A DNA stretch of 64,000 nucleotides, from NCBI GenBank assembly GCA_008363385.1, contig RHKY01000014.1, positions 30,950-94,949 on the forward strand, written 5' to 3'. The notes under the pieces were generated by a model, which was not told the DNA's origin, did not search any database, and saw only the letters and a program-made list of their open reading frames with translations. This DNA comes from Acidobacteriota bacterium (GTDB taxonomy: Bacteria > Acidobacteriota > Thermoanaerobaculia > UBA5066). A program made the translations under genes and the position numbers. Each line of letters starts with the position of its first letter. The stretch's first letter is position 1. Shown here piece by piece: positions 31,658 through 42,003 of the stretch.

Positions 31658-32992
31658 ATGTCCACGACGCTCGAGCCGACGCAGACCCTCCTGGGCGCCG
31701 CCCGCTGGGGGTGGTGGGACTGGTGGATCGACCGGAAGACCCGCTGGGTCCGCGACCCTGTCCCGCAGATGGACGCCGGACTCTTCCGCGCGCTGGCCGC
31801 CGGGACCGGCCTCCCCGCCATCCACCAGAAGTCGACCTTCGCGTTCCACAGCGTCCGCGAGGGGGCCGACCGCTTCCTCGGGATGTCCAAGGGGGGCGAG
31901 CGCCCCTACGCGCGGATCTACACGCGCCTGGGGAACCCGACGACGGAGTACCTGGAGCGCGTCCTCTTCCGGCTCGAGGCGCAGCACGTCATCGACAAGG
32001 CGCTGGCCGTGGACGAGAAGGAGCCCACGATCGGGAGCCTCATCTTCTCGTCGGGGATGGGGTCGATCTCCACGCTCCTGATGTCGGTCTTGAGGTCCGG
32101 CGACACGGTCCTGGCCGGGAACGTCTACGGCTGCACGGACAGCCTCCTCCGCGGCCTCGAGAAGTTCGGGGTGAACGCCGTCTTCTGCGACATGGGGAGC
32201 GTGGCCGAGGTGGAGGCCGCGCTCGAGGCCCACCCCGCGACGTCGCTCGTCTTCCTCGAGACCCCGGAGAACCCGACGCTCCGCCTGGCCGACGTCGAGG
32301 CGATCTCCCGCCTGACCGAGGCCCGGGGCGTCCTCCTCGCCGTGGACAACACGTTCTGCTCGCCCTACCTGCAGCAGCCGTTCCGGCTCGGCGCGGACTT
32401 CGTGGTCCACTCGCTGACGAAGTTCATCAACGGGCACTCGACGTCGGTGGGCGGCGCCCTCCTCGGCCCGTTCCGCTTCATGAAGGCGGACTTCTTCCCC
32501 TGGTACAAGGACGTGGGGGCGAGCCCCTCGCCCTTCGAGTCCTGGCTGAACTCCTGCAACGTGCAGAGCCTGGCCGTGAGGCAGGAGCAGGAGTGCGAGA
32601 CCGCCGGGCGGATCGCCCTCCACCTGAAGACCCACCCGGAGGTGGAGAAGGTGACGTACCCCGGCCTCCCGGACTTCCCGCAGAAGGAGCTGGCCGAGAG
32701 GCAGATGCGGCGAGGCGGCTCCCTCCTGACGTTCGAGGTCGCGGGAGGCGTGGCCGCGGGCGAGACGGTGATGAACTACTTCGCCCGCAAGGACACCCCG
32801 ATGGAGCTCGCCGTCAGCCTCGGCTCGACGATCACGTACATCCAGCACCCCGCCTCGATGACGCACGCCGTCGTCCCCGAGGCGGACCGCCTGGCCCGCG
32901 GGATCACGCCGGGGCTGATCCGGCTCTCGGTCGGCCTGGAAGGGGCCGAGATCCTGATCGAGCACCTCGACCGCGCGCTGGCGCTGACCTGA
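31658..32992 (+). CDS. PLP-dependent Cys/Met metabolism enzyme
   Basis: A 444-residue member of the cystathionine gamma-synthase / methionine gamma-lyase family. The PLP Lys is in VHSLTKFINGHS, the cofactor-contacting ARIYTRLGNPTTEYLE is intact, and SSGMGSISTLLMSVL and FLETPENPTLRLADV are standard. An unusual N-terminal extension rich in Trp (residues ~15-30, GWWDWWIDRKTRW) precedes the fold. It could act in transsulfuration or Met/homocysteine turnover; specificity cannot be told from sequence. A TAGAAT box (31646-31651) ends 6 nt before the ATG (leaderless type). The cNMP-binding gene follows after 5 bp, so they are likely co-transcribed. Confidence 0.9.
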   Translation: MSTTLEPTQTLLGAARWGWWDWWIDRKTRWVRDPVPQMDAGLFRALAAGTGLPAIHQKSTFAFHSVREGADRFLGMSKGGERPYARIYTRLGNPTTEYLERVLFRLEAQHVIDKALAVDEKEPTIGSLIFSSGMGSISTLLMSVLRSGDTVLAGNVYGCTDSLLRGLEKFGVNAVFCDMGSVAEVEAALEAHPATSLVFLETPENPTLRLADVEAISRLTEARGVLLAVDNTFCSPYLQQPFRLGADFVVHSLTKFINGHSTSVGGALLGPFRFMKADFFPWYKDVGASPSPFESWLNSCNVQSLAVRQEQECETAGRIALHLKTHPEVEKVTYPGLPDFPQKELAERQMRRGGSLLTFEVAGGVAAGETVMNYFARKDTPMELAVSLGSTITYIQHPASMTHAVVPEADRLARGITPGLIRLSVGLEGAEILIEHLDRALALT

Positions 32993-32997
32993 CGGCC

Positions 32998-33993
32998 ATG
33001 GCGCTCCCCCCCGGATCCCCCCTGCCGGACGTCCTCGCGCTCGCCGACGGCCTCGCCGCCCGGGGCGAGCTCTCACGGGCCGCCGCCGTCCTGAGGGACC
33101 GCCTCGACGCCTTCCCGGCCTCCTTCGAGCTGCGCGAGCGGCTCGCCGACGTCCTGGCGCGGGACGGCAAGGTCGGGGAGGCCGGCGTCCTCCTCGACGA
33201 GCTGGCCACCGCCTGCGCGCGGGGAGGGATGCCGGGGCGGGCGATCGCCGCGCTGAAGAAGCTCGCCCGGCTCGACCCCTCCACCATGAAGGACGCCGGG
33301 AGGCGGATCGCGGCGCTGGCCAAGGAGCGCGACCACGAGCTGGCCCAGTCCGCCCTCCTGCGAGGGGCCGGGCAGCGGAGGCGCACGGTCTCCCCCGCCG
33401 GGAGCGCCGAGGGCGGAGGCGACTTCGAGCTGGCCGCCCCTGGATTCGGCGCCCGGGGCCCGGGGGAGGCGCCGGCCGCCGACACGGGGCCGGACCTCGC
33501 GCTCGGCGAGCCGGGAGCGCCCGCTCCCGAGCCGTTCCACCCCCCCGCGCCGCGCTCCCCCCTCTTCGGAGACTTCTCCGAGGAGGAGCTGGCCGCGGTG
33601 ATCCGTGGGCTGGACCTCCGCTCCTTCACCCCCGGGGACCTCGTCGTCAGCCAGGGGGAGCCCGGGCAGAGCCTCTTCCTCATCGCGTCGGGCACCGTGA
33701 AGGTCTGGGTCCGGGACGGGGAGGGGCGGGGCCGCTTCGTCCGGACGCTGGGGGAAGGCGACTTCTTCGGCGAGGTCTCGCTCCTGACCGGCCGCCCGCG
33801 GACGGCGACGGTCACCGCGGCCACGCGCGCCGACATCCTGGAGCTGGGCTGGCCGCGCGTGGAGGAGATCGTCCGGGACCACCCCCGCGTGGCCGACGTC
33901 CTCCGGTCCTTCTGCGACGCGCGCCTGAAGGCCGACCTGGCGGCCCGCGCGTCGGACGGGGCCGCACCCGACGAGGAAGCCGCCGGGCCGTAG
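32998..33993 (+). CDS. Cyclic nucleotide-binding protein with TPR-like N-terminus
   Basis: A 331-residue cytoplasmic protein. Residues ~10-120 are TPR-like helices (ELSRAAAVLRDRLDAFPASF, GMPGRAIAALKKLARLDPS). A flexible linker follows, then a CAP_ED domain (~195-315). The phosphate-binding cassette reads FFGEVSLLTGRPRTATV, with the Glu and Arg needed for cyclic nucleotide contact, so ligand binding is plausible. There is no DNA-binding domain, so it acts by protein contacts. It starts 5 bp after the PLP enzyme. The ligand and partner are unknown. Confidence 0.85.
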   Translation: MALPPGSPLPDVLALADGLAARGELSRAAAVLRDRLDAFPASFELRERLADVLARDGKVGEAGVLLDELATACARGGMPGRAIAALKKLARLDPSTMKDAGRRIAALAKERDHELAQSALLRGAGQRRRTVSPAGSAEGGGDFELAAPGFGARGPGEAPAADTGPDLALGEPGAPAPEPFHPPAPRSPLFGDFSEEELAAVIRGLDLRSFTPGDLVVSQGEPGQSLFLIASGTVKVWVRDGEGRGRFVRTLGEGDFFGEVSLLTGRPRTATVTAATRADILELGWPRVEEIVRDHPRVADVLRSFCDARLKADLAARASDGAAPDEEAAGP

Positions 33994-34004
33994 GGCCCGC
34001 CCGG

Positions 34005-34580
34005 TCAGCCCGCCAGAGGGAACGACCCGATCGGCTCGTAGCTCGGGCCGGCGGGAGAGAGGCGGCTGCGGAAGAGGACCACCTCGGCGACGCGGACGCG
34101 GCCGAAGGCGCCGGCGTCTCGGGCCGCGAGCCGTTCCCGCAGCCCGCGCGCCGCCCGCGGGTCCTTCACCCGTCCCAGCGTCAGGTGAGCCGCGAACGGG
34201 CGGCTCTCGGCCGGGAACCCCTCGGCGGCCATCTCCGCGTCCACCCGCGCCGCGAGCGCCTCGAGCGCCTCGCGCCCCTCGCCGCACCCGGCCCAGACGA
34301 CCCGCGGCGGCCCGCCGGGGGGGAACGCGCCGAGCCCCGAGAGGAACAGGTCGAACGCCCAGAGCCCGGAGACGGCCGCGCCGAGCGCGCGGCGGGCCGC
34401 CGGGACGCGATCGGCGGGGACCTCGCCCAGGAACTTCAGCGTGAAGTGGAGCTGGTCGGGACGGACCCACTTCACCCCGCGGACGTCGCCGAGGGAGGTC
34501 GTGGCCGCGCGGAGGGCGGCGACGACCGGGGGCTCGTGGACGGCGACGGCGGCGAACGCGCGGACGGCCTCGTCCTTCAC
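34005..34580 (-). CDS. thpR: RNA 2',3'-cyclic phosphodiesterase (2'-5' RNA ligase-like)
   Basis: A 191-residue 2H phosphoesterase that opens 2',3'-cyclic phosphates to 2'-phosphates on RNA ends. Both HxTx motifs are present, HFTL (in DQLHFTLKFLGEVP, ~45) and HLTL (in FAAHLTLGRVKDP, ~130), at the usual spacing. The start is GTG at 34580, 6 nt after a GATAAT box that overlaps the promoter of the divergent M64 peptidase gene. RtcB at 59 kb is the other RNA-end enzyme in this window. Confidence 0.92.
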   Translation of the reverse strand: MKDEAVRAFAAVAVHEPPVVAALRAATTSLGDVRGVKWVRPDQLHFTLKFLGEVPADRVPAARRALGAAVSGLWAFDLFLSGLGAFPPGGPPRVVWAGCGEGREALEALAARVDAEMAAEGFPAESRPFAAHLTLGRVKDPRAARGLRERLAARDAGAFGRVRVAEVVLFRSRLSPAGPSYEPIGSFPLAG

Positions 34581-34585
34581 TCTGC

Positions 34586-34592
34586 GATTATC
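34586..34592. promoter_or_regulatory. Overlapping divergent -10 boxes for thpR and the M64 peptidase
   Basis: Only 17 bp separate the two divergent start codons. GATTAT (34586-34591) on the plus strand ends 6 nt before the ATG at 34598. GATAAT on the minus strand (34592-34587) ends 6 nt before the GTG at 34580. The two boxes share five bases, so both genes appear leaderless and polymerase can use only one side at a time. Confidence 0.65.
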
Positions 34593-34597
34593 CGGCC

Positions 34598-36043
34598 ATG
34601 CGACGGGCTCCCCTCCTCCTCCTCGCCCCGCTCCTCCTGGCGGTCCTCCTGGGCGCGGGGGCGCCTCCGCCGCCCGCGGCCACGCCGCTCGACGCGGTCT
34701 CCACGGGCCGCACGATGCGCCTCGACCTGTTCCACACCGGGGGCAAGGGGCTCGACGTCTACGCCGTCGACCGCGCGGTGGACGACGGCGAGTGGGCCGG
34801 GAGCGCCACCCGCCTCCTCGACGACACGGAGCTGGGCGCCTTCCGCTTCGAGGTCCGCGACGCCTCGAGCGGCCGGGCGATCTACTCGCGCGGCTACTCC
34901 AGCCTCTTCGGCGAGTGGGTGACGACGGCCGAGGCGAGGACCGCCCACCGCACCTTCCCCGAGTCGCTCCGGTTCCCGTGGCCGAAGTCGCCGGTCACGG
35001 TCGTCGTCAGCGGGCGCGACGCGCGCAACCGCTGGGTGGAGGCGTGGCGGACCGACGTCGACCCCGCCTCGCCCGAGGCGAACGCCGCGCCGCCCCCCGT
35101 GACGGCGCGCGCGAGGACGCTCTTCGAGAGCGGCCCGCCGCGGGAGAAGGTGGACCTCCTCCTCCTGGGCGAGGGCTACACGGAGGCGGAGCTCCCGAAG
35201 CTCGACGCCGACGCGGCCCGGCTCGTCGACGTCCTCTTCCGGCACGAGCCGTTCCGGAGCCGGCGCTCCGACTTCAACGTCCGGACCCTCGCCCTGCCGT
35301 CGAGGGAGAGCGGGATCTTCCGCCCGTCCTCGCGCCTCTTCCGGCGCACGCCTCTCTCGGTCCAGTACGGGATCTTCGGTTCGGAGCGGTACGCGCTCGC
35401 CACGGACAACCGCGCCCTGCGCGAGGCGGCCTCCGCCGCGCCGTACGACGTCCTGGCGGTCCTCGTCAACGAGAAGCGGTACGGCGGGGGCGGGATCTTC
35501 AACTCGCAGGCCGCGGTCACCGTCGACACCGGTTTCGCCGACTACGTCTTCGTCCACGAGCTGGGGCACGCGTTCGCCGGGCTGGCCGACGAGTACTACA
35601 CGGCGGACGTCGCCTACGAGACGGGACGGAAGGACCTCCCGGAGCCCTGGGAGCCCAACGTCACCGCCCTCCGGGACCCCGCCTCCCTGAAGTGGCGGGA
35701 GCTCGTCTCGGAGGGGACGCCGATCCCGACCCCCTGGGACAAGGAGCCGTTCGAGGCGGCGAGCCGCGCGGTCGAGGCGGAGCGCAAGCGGCGGCTGGCC
35801 GCCGGCGCCTCGCCGGAGGAGGTCGACGCCCTCTTCCGCGAGCAGCAGGCGGCCCAGACCAAGGCCCTCTCGTCGACGCGCTTCTCCGGGAAGGTCGGGG
35901 CCTTCGAGGGCGCCGCGTACGAGGCGACGGGGCTCTACCGCCCCGCCGCCGACTGCATCATGTTCACGCGCGACCCGGTCGGCTTCTGCCCGGTCTGCCG
36001 CCGCGCCGTCGAGCGGGTGATCGACCTCTACGCCCGGCCCTGA
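34598..36043 (+). CDS. Secreted M64 family (IgA-protease-like) metallopeptidase
   Basis: A 481-residue exported zinc peptidase. A signal peptide (~1-28) is followed by a beta-rich N-terminal domain (~40-165). The catalytic domain has the zinc site VHELGHAFAGLADEYY (HExxH, His ~310-314, with the third ligand likely Asp/Glu downstream). VDLLLLGEGYTEAELPKLDA at its start is the peptidase M64 hallmark. A C-terminal part ends CIMFTRDPVGFCPVCRRAVE, with two Cys that may form a disulfide or bind metal. Extracellular or periplasmic protein degradation is the likely role. Leaderless-type promoter shared with thpR. Confidence 0.92.
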   Translation: MRRAPLLLLAPLLLAVLLGAGAPPPPAATPLDAVSTGRTMRLDLFHTGGKGLDVYAVDRAVDDGEWAGSATRLLDDTELGAFRFEVRDASSGRAIYSRGYSSLFGEWVTTAEARTAHRTFPESLRFPWPKSPVTVVVSGRDARNRWVEAWRTDVDPASPEANAAPPPVTARARTLFESGPPREKVDLLLLGEGYTEAELPKLDADAARLVDVLFRHEPFRSRRSDFNVRTLALPSRESGIFRPSSRLFRRTPLSVQYGIFGSERYALATDNRALREAASAAPYDVLAVLVNEKRYGGGGIFNSQAAVTVDTGFADYVFVHELGHAFAGLADEYYTADVAYETGRKDLPEPWEPNVTALRDPASLKWRELVSEGTPIPTPWDKEPFEAASRAVEAERKRRLAAGASPEEVDALFREQQAAQTKALSSTRFSGKVGAFEGAAYEATGLYRPAADCIMFTRDPVGFCPVCRRAVERVIDLYARP

Positions 36044-36053
36044 GGCCGGCTCC

Positions 36054-37676
36054 TCACCGGACCGCGGCCGCCCGGACGGCCCCGGGGCCGGCCGCCGCCA
36101 CCTCCGGGGACACCTCCTTGCCGAACGGCTCGAAGTTCTCCCGGAACATCCCCGACAGCCGCGCCGCCGCCGCGTCGTAGGCCGCGGGGTCCGGCCACGT
36201 CCGCCGCGGGTCGAGGAGCTCGGCTCCGACGCCGGGGCAGGCCGTGGGCACCGAGACCCCGAAGACCGGGTGAGGCGCCGCGGCGACCTCGGCCAGACGG
36301 CCGTCGAGGGCGGCCTTGACGATCGCGCGCGTGGCGGCGATCGAGATCCGCTTCCCGACGCCGTACGGCCCGCCGGTCCACCCCGTGTTGACGAGCCACA
36401 CCGTGACGCCGTGCCGGTCGATCCTCTCCCCGAGCATCCGCGCGTAGACGGCCGGAGAGAGAGCCATGAACGGGGCGCCGAAGCAGGCGCTGAACGTGGC
36501 CGTCGGCTCCGTCACCCCCTTCTCGGTCCCCGCCACCTTCGCCGTGTACCCCGACAGGAAGTGGTACATCGCCTGCGGGGCCGACAGGCGGGCCACCGGG
36601 GGCAGCACGCCGAAGGCGTCGCAGGTGAGCATGACGATGTTCCTCGGGTGCCCCGCCAGGCCGTCCCGCCGCGCGTTCGGGACGTGGGCGATCGGGTAGG
36701 CGGCGCGGGTGTTCTCGGTCAGCGAGTCGTCGTCGAGGTCCAGCCGCCCCGTGGCCGTCTCGAACGCGACGTTCTCCAGGACCGTCCCGAACCGGCGGGT
36801 CGTCGCGTGGATCTCCGGCTCGGCCGTGGCCGACAGCCGGATCACCTTCGCGTAGCAGCCCCCCTCGAAGTTGAAGACCCCCCGGTCGCTCCAGCCGTGC
36901 TCGTCGTCGCCGACCAGCTCCCGGTCCGGGTCGGCCGAGAGCGTCGTCTTCCCCGTCCCGGACAGGCCGAAGAAGACGGCCGTGTCCCCAGCCCGCCCCA
37001 CGTTGGCCGAGGCGTGCATCGACAGGACGCCCAGCTGCGGCAGCCGGTAGTTCAGGAACGTGAAGACGGACTTCTTGATCTCGCCGGCGTACTGCGTCCC
37101 GCCGATCAGGACGAGGCCGCGCTCGAACGAGAGGGCGATGAAGACCTCCGAGCGCGTCCCGTCCGTCTCCGGGTCGGCGTGGAAGGACGGGGCGTCGATG
37201 ACGGTCAGGTCGGGGACGAAGTCGTCGAGCTCCTCGGGGCGGGCCTGGATCAGGAGGTTCCGCGCGAAGAGGCTGTGCCAGGCCGTCTCCGTCACGACGC
37301 GGACCCGGACGCGGTAGGAGGGGTCGGCCCCGGCGAAGCAGTCCTGGACGAAGAGGTCCTTGCCCTGCAGGTAGGCCAGGAGGCGCCGGTGCAGCCCGTC
37401 GAACCGCGACGGCTCCATCGCGCGGTTCACCTTCCCCCACCAGACCCTGGACGCGCTCTCCCCCTCGCGGACGACGAACTTGTCGTTCGGCGAGCGGCCG
37501 GTGTGCTGGCCGGTCCTCACGACGAGGGGGCCGAGGTGGGCGAGCCGCCCCTCGCGCCGCCGGATCGCCTCCTCGTAGAGGGCCGGCGTCGAGAGGTTCC
37601 AGTGGACGCTCTGGACGTTCCGGATCCCGTGGCGCTCGAGGTCCCGACAGTCGCTGGTGACACCGCGTGGAGACAT
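36054..37676 (-). CDS. pckA: ATP-dependent phosphoenolpyruvate carboxykinase
   Basis: It converts oxaloacetate plus ATP to PEP, the entry to gluconeogenesis. The 540 residues match the ATP-type enzyme. [16 protein letters not shown] is near the N-terminus, the kinase-1a P-loop is [16 protein letters not shown], the metal-binding motif is DDEHGW, and the C-terminus has [14 protein letters not shown]. The ATG at 37676 is preceded by a GGAGAAGGAGG ribosome-binding site. With isocitrate lyase and malate dehydrogenase farther right it supports growth on acetate or fatty acids. Convergent with the M64 peptidase (10-bp gap). Confidence 0.96.
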   Translation of the reverse strand: MSPRGVTSDCRDLERHGIRNVQSVHWNLSTPALYEEAIRRREGRLAHLGPLVVRTGQHTGRSPNDKFVVREGESASRVWWGKVNRAMEPSRFDGLHRRLLAYLQGKDLFVQDCFAGADPSYRVRVRVVTETAWHSLFARNLLIQARPEELDDFVPDLTVIDAPSFHADPETDGTRSEVFIALSFERGLVLIGGTQYAGEIKKSVFTFLNYRLPQLGVLSMHASANVGRAGDTAVFFGLSGTGKTTLSADPDRELVGDDEHGWSDRGVFNFEGGCYAKVIRLSATAEPEIHATTRRFGTVLENVAFETATGRLDLDDDSLTENTRAAYPIAHVPNARRDGLAGHPRNIVMLTCDAFGVLPPVARLSAPQAMYHFLSGYTAKVAGTEKGVTEPTATFSACFGAPFMALSPAVYARMLGERIDRHGVTVWLVNTGWTGGPYGVGKRISIAATRAIVKAALDGRLAEVAAAPHPVFGVSVPTACPGVGAELLDPRRTWPDPAAYDAAAARLSGMFRENFEPFGKEVSPEVAAAGPGAVRAAAVR

Positions 37677-37753
37677 CCTGGCCCCTCCTTCTCCCGCGGG
37701 TGGGCCGCGGGACCGGCTGCCAGGGAGCCGGGAAGGGACCGGGACCGGCCGGG

Positions 37754-37987
37754 CTACTCCTCGGTCTCCTCCTCCGGGAGGTCCTCGATGTCGGAGTCGC
37801 TCCCGAAGAAGAAGGCGTCGCCGCACGGGCGGCTGCAGTAGTTCCGCGAGCCGACGCGGTAGACGCAGTAGATGCAGAACGCCTTCTTGCAGATCGGGCA
37901 GGTCTCCAGCTCCAGGGGCTCGCAGAGGCGTTCGCACCGGTCGCAGACCGGTCCTTCCTGGGTTTGCTCCTCCGGCAGCTCGACCAT
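37754..37987 (-). CDS. Cysteine-rich zinc-ribbon miniprotein
   Basis: A 77-residue acidic protein with eight Cys in pairs: CDRC, C (LC), CPIC, CIYC, and YCSRPCG. These are enough for two zinc sites of the treble-clef or B-box kind. Both ends are Glu/Asp-rich. I recognise no family. A TATGAT box (37996-38001) ends 8 nt before the ATG, so the message is probably leaderless. It lies between pckA and the tRNA gene, transcribed toward pckA. Confidence 0.7.
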   Translation of the reverse strand: MVELPEEQTQEGPVCDRCERLCEPLELETCPICKKAFCIYCVYRVGSRNYCSRPCGDAFFFGSDSDIEDLPEEETEE

Positions 37988-38018
37988 CGGGCTGGATCAT
38001 ACCCCCGCGGTTTTCTGC

Positions 38019-38024
38019 TATCCT
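38019..38024 (+). promoter_or_regulatory. -10 box of the tRNA gene
   Basis: TATCCT lies 22 bp before the first tRNA base, a normal distance for a short tRNA leader. TTTTCT upstream is a poor -35 match. Confidence 0.5.
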
Positions 38025-38046
38025 CCCGCGCCCCGCGCGTCCGCGT

Positions 38047-38122
38047 GGCGGTGTAGCTCAGTCGGCAGAGCGGGGGTCTCATAAGCCCTGTGTCGGCGGT
38101 TCGAGTCCGCCCACCGCCACCA
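38047..38122 (+). tRNA. tRNA with CAT anticodon (tRNA-Met most likely)
   Basis: A 76-nt cloverleaf including encoded CCA. The acceptor stem is GGCGGTG/CACCGCC, the D stem GCTC/GAGC, the anticodon loop CTCATAA (anticodon CAT) on a GGGGT/GCCCT stem, and the T stem GGCGG/CCGCC with loop TTCGAGT. The short D loop and GGCGGTGTAGCTCAG start fit elongator tRNA-Met. The tRNA-Ile2 alternative (lysidine-modified CAT) cannot be excluded, because tilS, the lysidine synthase gene, follows 31 bp later. Confidence 0.92.
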
Positions 38123-38153
38123 TTCCTTTCCCCGGGACCGGGGGACCGCGCCC

Positions 38154-39143
38154 GTGACCGACCCCGAAGGCCTCCGCGCCCGCTTCCGCGCCCACCTGCG
38201 CGCCACGGGCCTCCTCGCCTCCGCGCGGACCGTCGTGGTGGCGGTCTCCGGCGGCGGCGACTCCGCCGCCCTGCTCGCCCTCCTCGCCAAGGAGCCGGAC
38301 GGCGCCGGCCCCGTCCTCGTCCCCGCTCACGTCGCCCACGGCCTGAGGGGGACCGAGGGGGCCAGGGACGCCCGCGCCGCTGCCGACCTGGCCGGGAAGC
38401 TGGGGCTGGGATTCGCGCTCCGACCCGTGGAGGTGAGCGAGCTGAGGAGGAAGGGGGAGAGCCTCGAGGCGGCGTCCCGGCGGCTTAGGTACGAGTCGCT
38501 CCTGGCGCTGGCCGCGGAGCTGGGGCCGGGGACCCTCGTCGCCACCGGCCACACGCTCGACGACCAGGCGGAGACCGTCCTCCTCGCCCTCCTCCGCCGC
38601 TCGGGACGGACCCGCGGCGGGATCCGGGCCTCGAGGGGGGACGGCGTCGTCCGGCCGCTCCTCCCCTTCCGGCGCGAGGAGCTGCGCGCCTTCCTCTCGG
38701 CGGAGGGGATCGAATGGCGCGAGGACTCCTCCAACGCCGACCCGCGGTTCGAGCGGAACCGCGTCCGCCTCGCCGACCTCCCGGCGCTGGAGGCTCGCTG
38801 GCCGGGCGCCACGGAGCGGCTGGCTCGCGCCGGGGCGGCCTGGACCGACCGCCTCTCGACCCTCGACAGGGGGATCGACGAGGCCCTGGCCGCCTCCGGG
38901 ACGGAGCTTCGCGGCCCGTGGCGGCGCGAGCTCTTCCGCGCCCTCGGCGAGGAGGCCTCGGGCCGCCTCCTCGTCCGCGCGGCGGGCGAGCGGGGGCGCG
39001 TCCCGGGGCGCGCCCAGGTCGAGCGGGCCGTCTCGCGCGTCCTCTCCGCGGAGGCGCGAGTGGCCGAGGGCCTCGCGGGCCTCCGCCTGGCGGCCGACGA
39101 GCGGACGGTGCGGCTGACCGGACTTGCTAGACTGCGGCAATGA
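38154..39143 (+). CDS. tilS: tRNA(Ile)-lysidine synthase
   Basis: It attaches lysine to C34 of tRNA-Ile2 so that it reads AUA instead of AUG. The 329-residue protein has the ATP-pyrophosphatase P-loop VVAVSGGGDSAAL (~24-36) and the family segment ATGHTLDDQAETVLLALLRR, then IEWREDSSNADPRFERNRVR. It is shorter than E. coli TilS (432), lacking most of the C-terminal domains, as in many bacteria. GTG start. Its stop overlaps the hpt start by 4 bp (ATGA), the usual tilS-hpt-ftsH order. Confidence 0.93.
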   Translation: MTDPEGLRARFRAHLRATGLLASARTVVVAVSGGGDSAALLALLAKEPDGAGPVLVPAHVAHGLRGTEGARDARAAADLAGKLGLGFALRPVEVSELRRKGESLEAASRRLRYESLLALAAELGPGTLVATGHTLDDQAETVLLALLRRSGRTRGGIRASRGDGVVRPLLPFRREELRAFLSAEGIEWREDSSNADPRFERNRVRLADLPALEARWPGATERLARAGAAWTDRLSTLDRGIDEALAASGTELRGPWRRELFRALGEEASGRLLVRAAGERGRVPGRAQVERAVSRVLSAEARVAEGLAGLRLAADERTVRLTGLARLRQ

Positions 39144-39709
39144 GCGCGACGTACGACGAACGCTTCGGCCCGGCGGAGATCGCCCGGCGCGTCCAGGAGA
39201 TCGGGAAACGGATCTCGGCCGAGTTCCCGGGGGACCAGGAGCTGGTCCTCATCGCCGTGCTCAAGGGGGCCGCCTTCTTCGTGGCCGACCTGGCCCGCGC
39301 GATCCAGCGGTCCGTCCGGCTCGAGTACATCGACGTCATCCGGAGCGGACACGAGGAGGAGATCGTGGATTTCCACTTCGTGACCAATTTTCGCGTCGCC
39401 GGGTGCGACGTCGTGATCCTCAAGGACGTCATCCGGAGCGGGATCATCGAGAGCTACCTGATGGACCAGCTCCGCGAGCAGAGGCCCCGCTCGATCCGGT
39501 TCGGCTGCCTCGTCGACCGGCCGCAGGAGCGGAAGAGCTCGCTCCTCGTCGACTACGTCCTCTTCCCCTCCGAGGAAGGGCACCTGGTCGGGTACGGCAT
39601 GGCCTTCGGGGGGCAGTGGGGGAACCTCCCCCTCATCGGCCAGCTTCGCACCGCCGAGCCGGACCCGTTCGACCAGACCCGGACCGGCAGGATCCGGATG
39701 AAGGCATGA
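39140..39709 (+). CDS. hpt: Hypoxanthine phosphoribosyltransferase-like protein, altered active site
   Basis: A 189-residue type I phosphoribosyltransferase fold in the standard tilS-hpt-ftsH position. The N-terminal half is normal (VLIAVLKGAAFFVADLARAI). The PRPP loop, normally like VEDIIDTGLT, reads LKDVIRSGII: one acidic residue is Lys and the Asp that acts as general base is Arg. The C-terminal metal/base loop that usually has DYxERYRNLP reads AFGGQWGNLP. Purine salvage activity is therefore doubtful; it may be a structural or regulatory homologue. A TAGACT box inside tilS ends 6 nt before its ATG, so it may also have its own leaderless transcript. Confidence 0.85.
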   Translation: MSATYDERFGPAEIARRVQEIGKRISAEFPGDQELVLIAVLKGAAFFVADLARAIQRSVRLEYIDVIRSGHEEEIVDFHFVTNFRVAGCDVVILKDVIRSGIIESYLMDQLREQRPRSIRFGCLVDRPQERKSSLLVDYVLFPSEEGHLVGYGMAFGGQWGNLPLIGQLRTAEPDPFDQTRTGRIRMKA

Positions 39710-39751
39710 ACCGCCCGAGCCCCGGGGCCGTAAGGACAGCGGGAGCCTGAC

Positions 39752-41674
<1,923 letters not shown>

Positions 41675-41889
41675 TGGACAGGGGAAACCCGCACCGCCGG
41701 GTTTCCCCCGTACCCCCTTCCGCGCGGCCCGAACTTCATCGCCGAGGTCTCGACGGGCCGTGGACAGGGGAAACCCGGACCGCGACGACGGGGCCCCTCT
41801 CCCCGTCGTCCCCCCGTACCCCTTCCGCGCGGCCCGAACTTCATCGCCGAGGTCTCGACGGGCCGTGGACAGGGGAAACCCGGACCGCC
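41675..41889 (+). repeat. Tandem array of hairpin-bearing repeats after ftsH
   Basis: Two full units (41675-41760, 86 bp; 41761-41865, 105 bp) and a partial third (41866-41889). Each begins TGGACAGGGGAAACCCG. The 3' ~50 bp (CCGTACCCC, TTCCGCGCGGCCCGAACTTC, GAGGTCTCGACGGGCCG) are essentially identical in the two full units. The middle differs: unit 1 holds hairpin GGGGAAACCCG/CGGGTTTCCCC, unit 2 holds GACGACGGGG/CCCCGTCGTC. The array starts right at the ftsH stop. The rest of the gap to 42003 shows no gene. Confidence 0.8.
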
Positions 41890-42003
41890 GGGCCGCCCGG
41901 ATTCGAGGGATCGGGCGATTCGTCGCGCCGACCCCGTGACGTCCGTCGCTTGCCCCCGGGGCGCGGTGGGCCGAGATTTCCTGGGAGCACCAGGAGGCTC
42001 CAG

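Noticed and set aside
29503-33993. A very long open frame (about 1,500 codons) running across the kinase, phosphatase, PLP enzyme and cNMP genes
   Set aside because: High GC removes stop codons in shadow frames. Its sequence is Arg/Pro/Gly-rich without domains, and the real genes in other frames have clear motifs. Only its last ~330 codons are the cNMP-binding gene.
41675-41889. CRISPR array
   Set aside because: The repeats are 86-105 bp with only two full copies, no uniform spacers and no cas genes; the internal parts are hairpins, not spacers.
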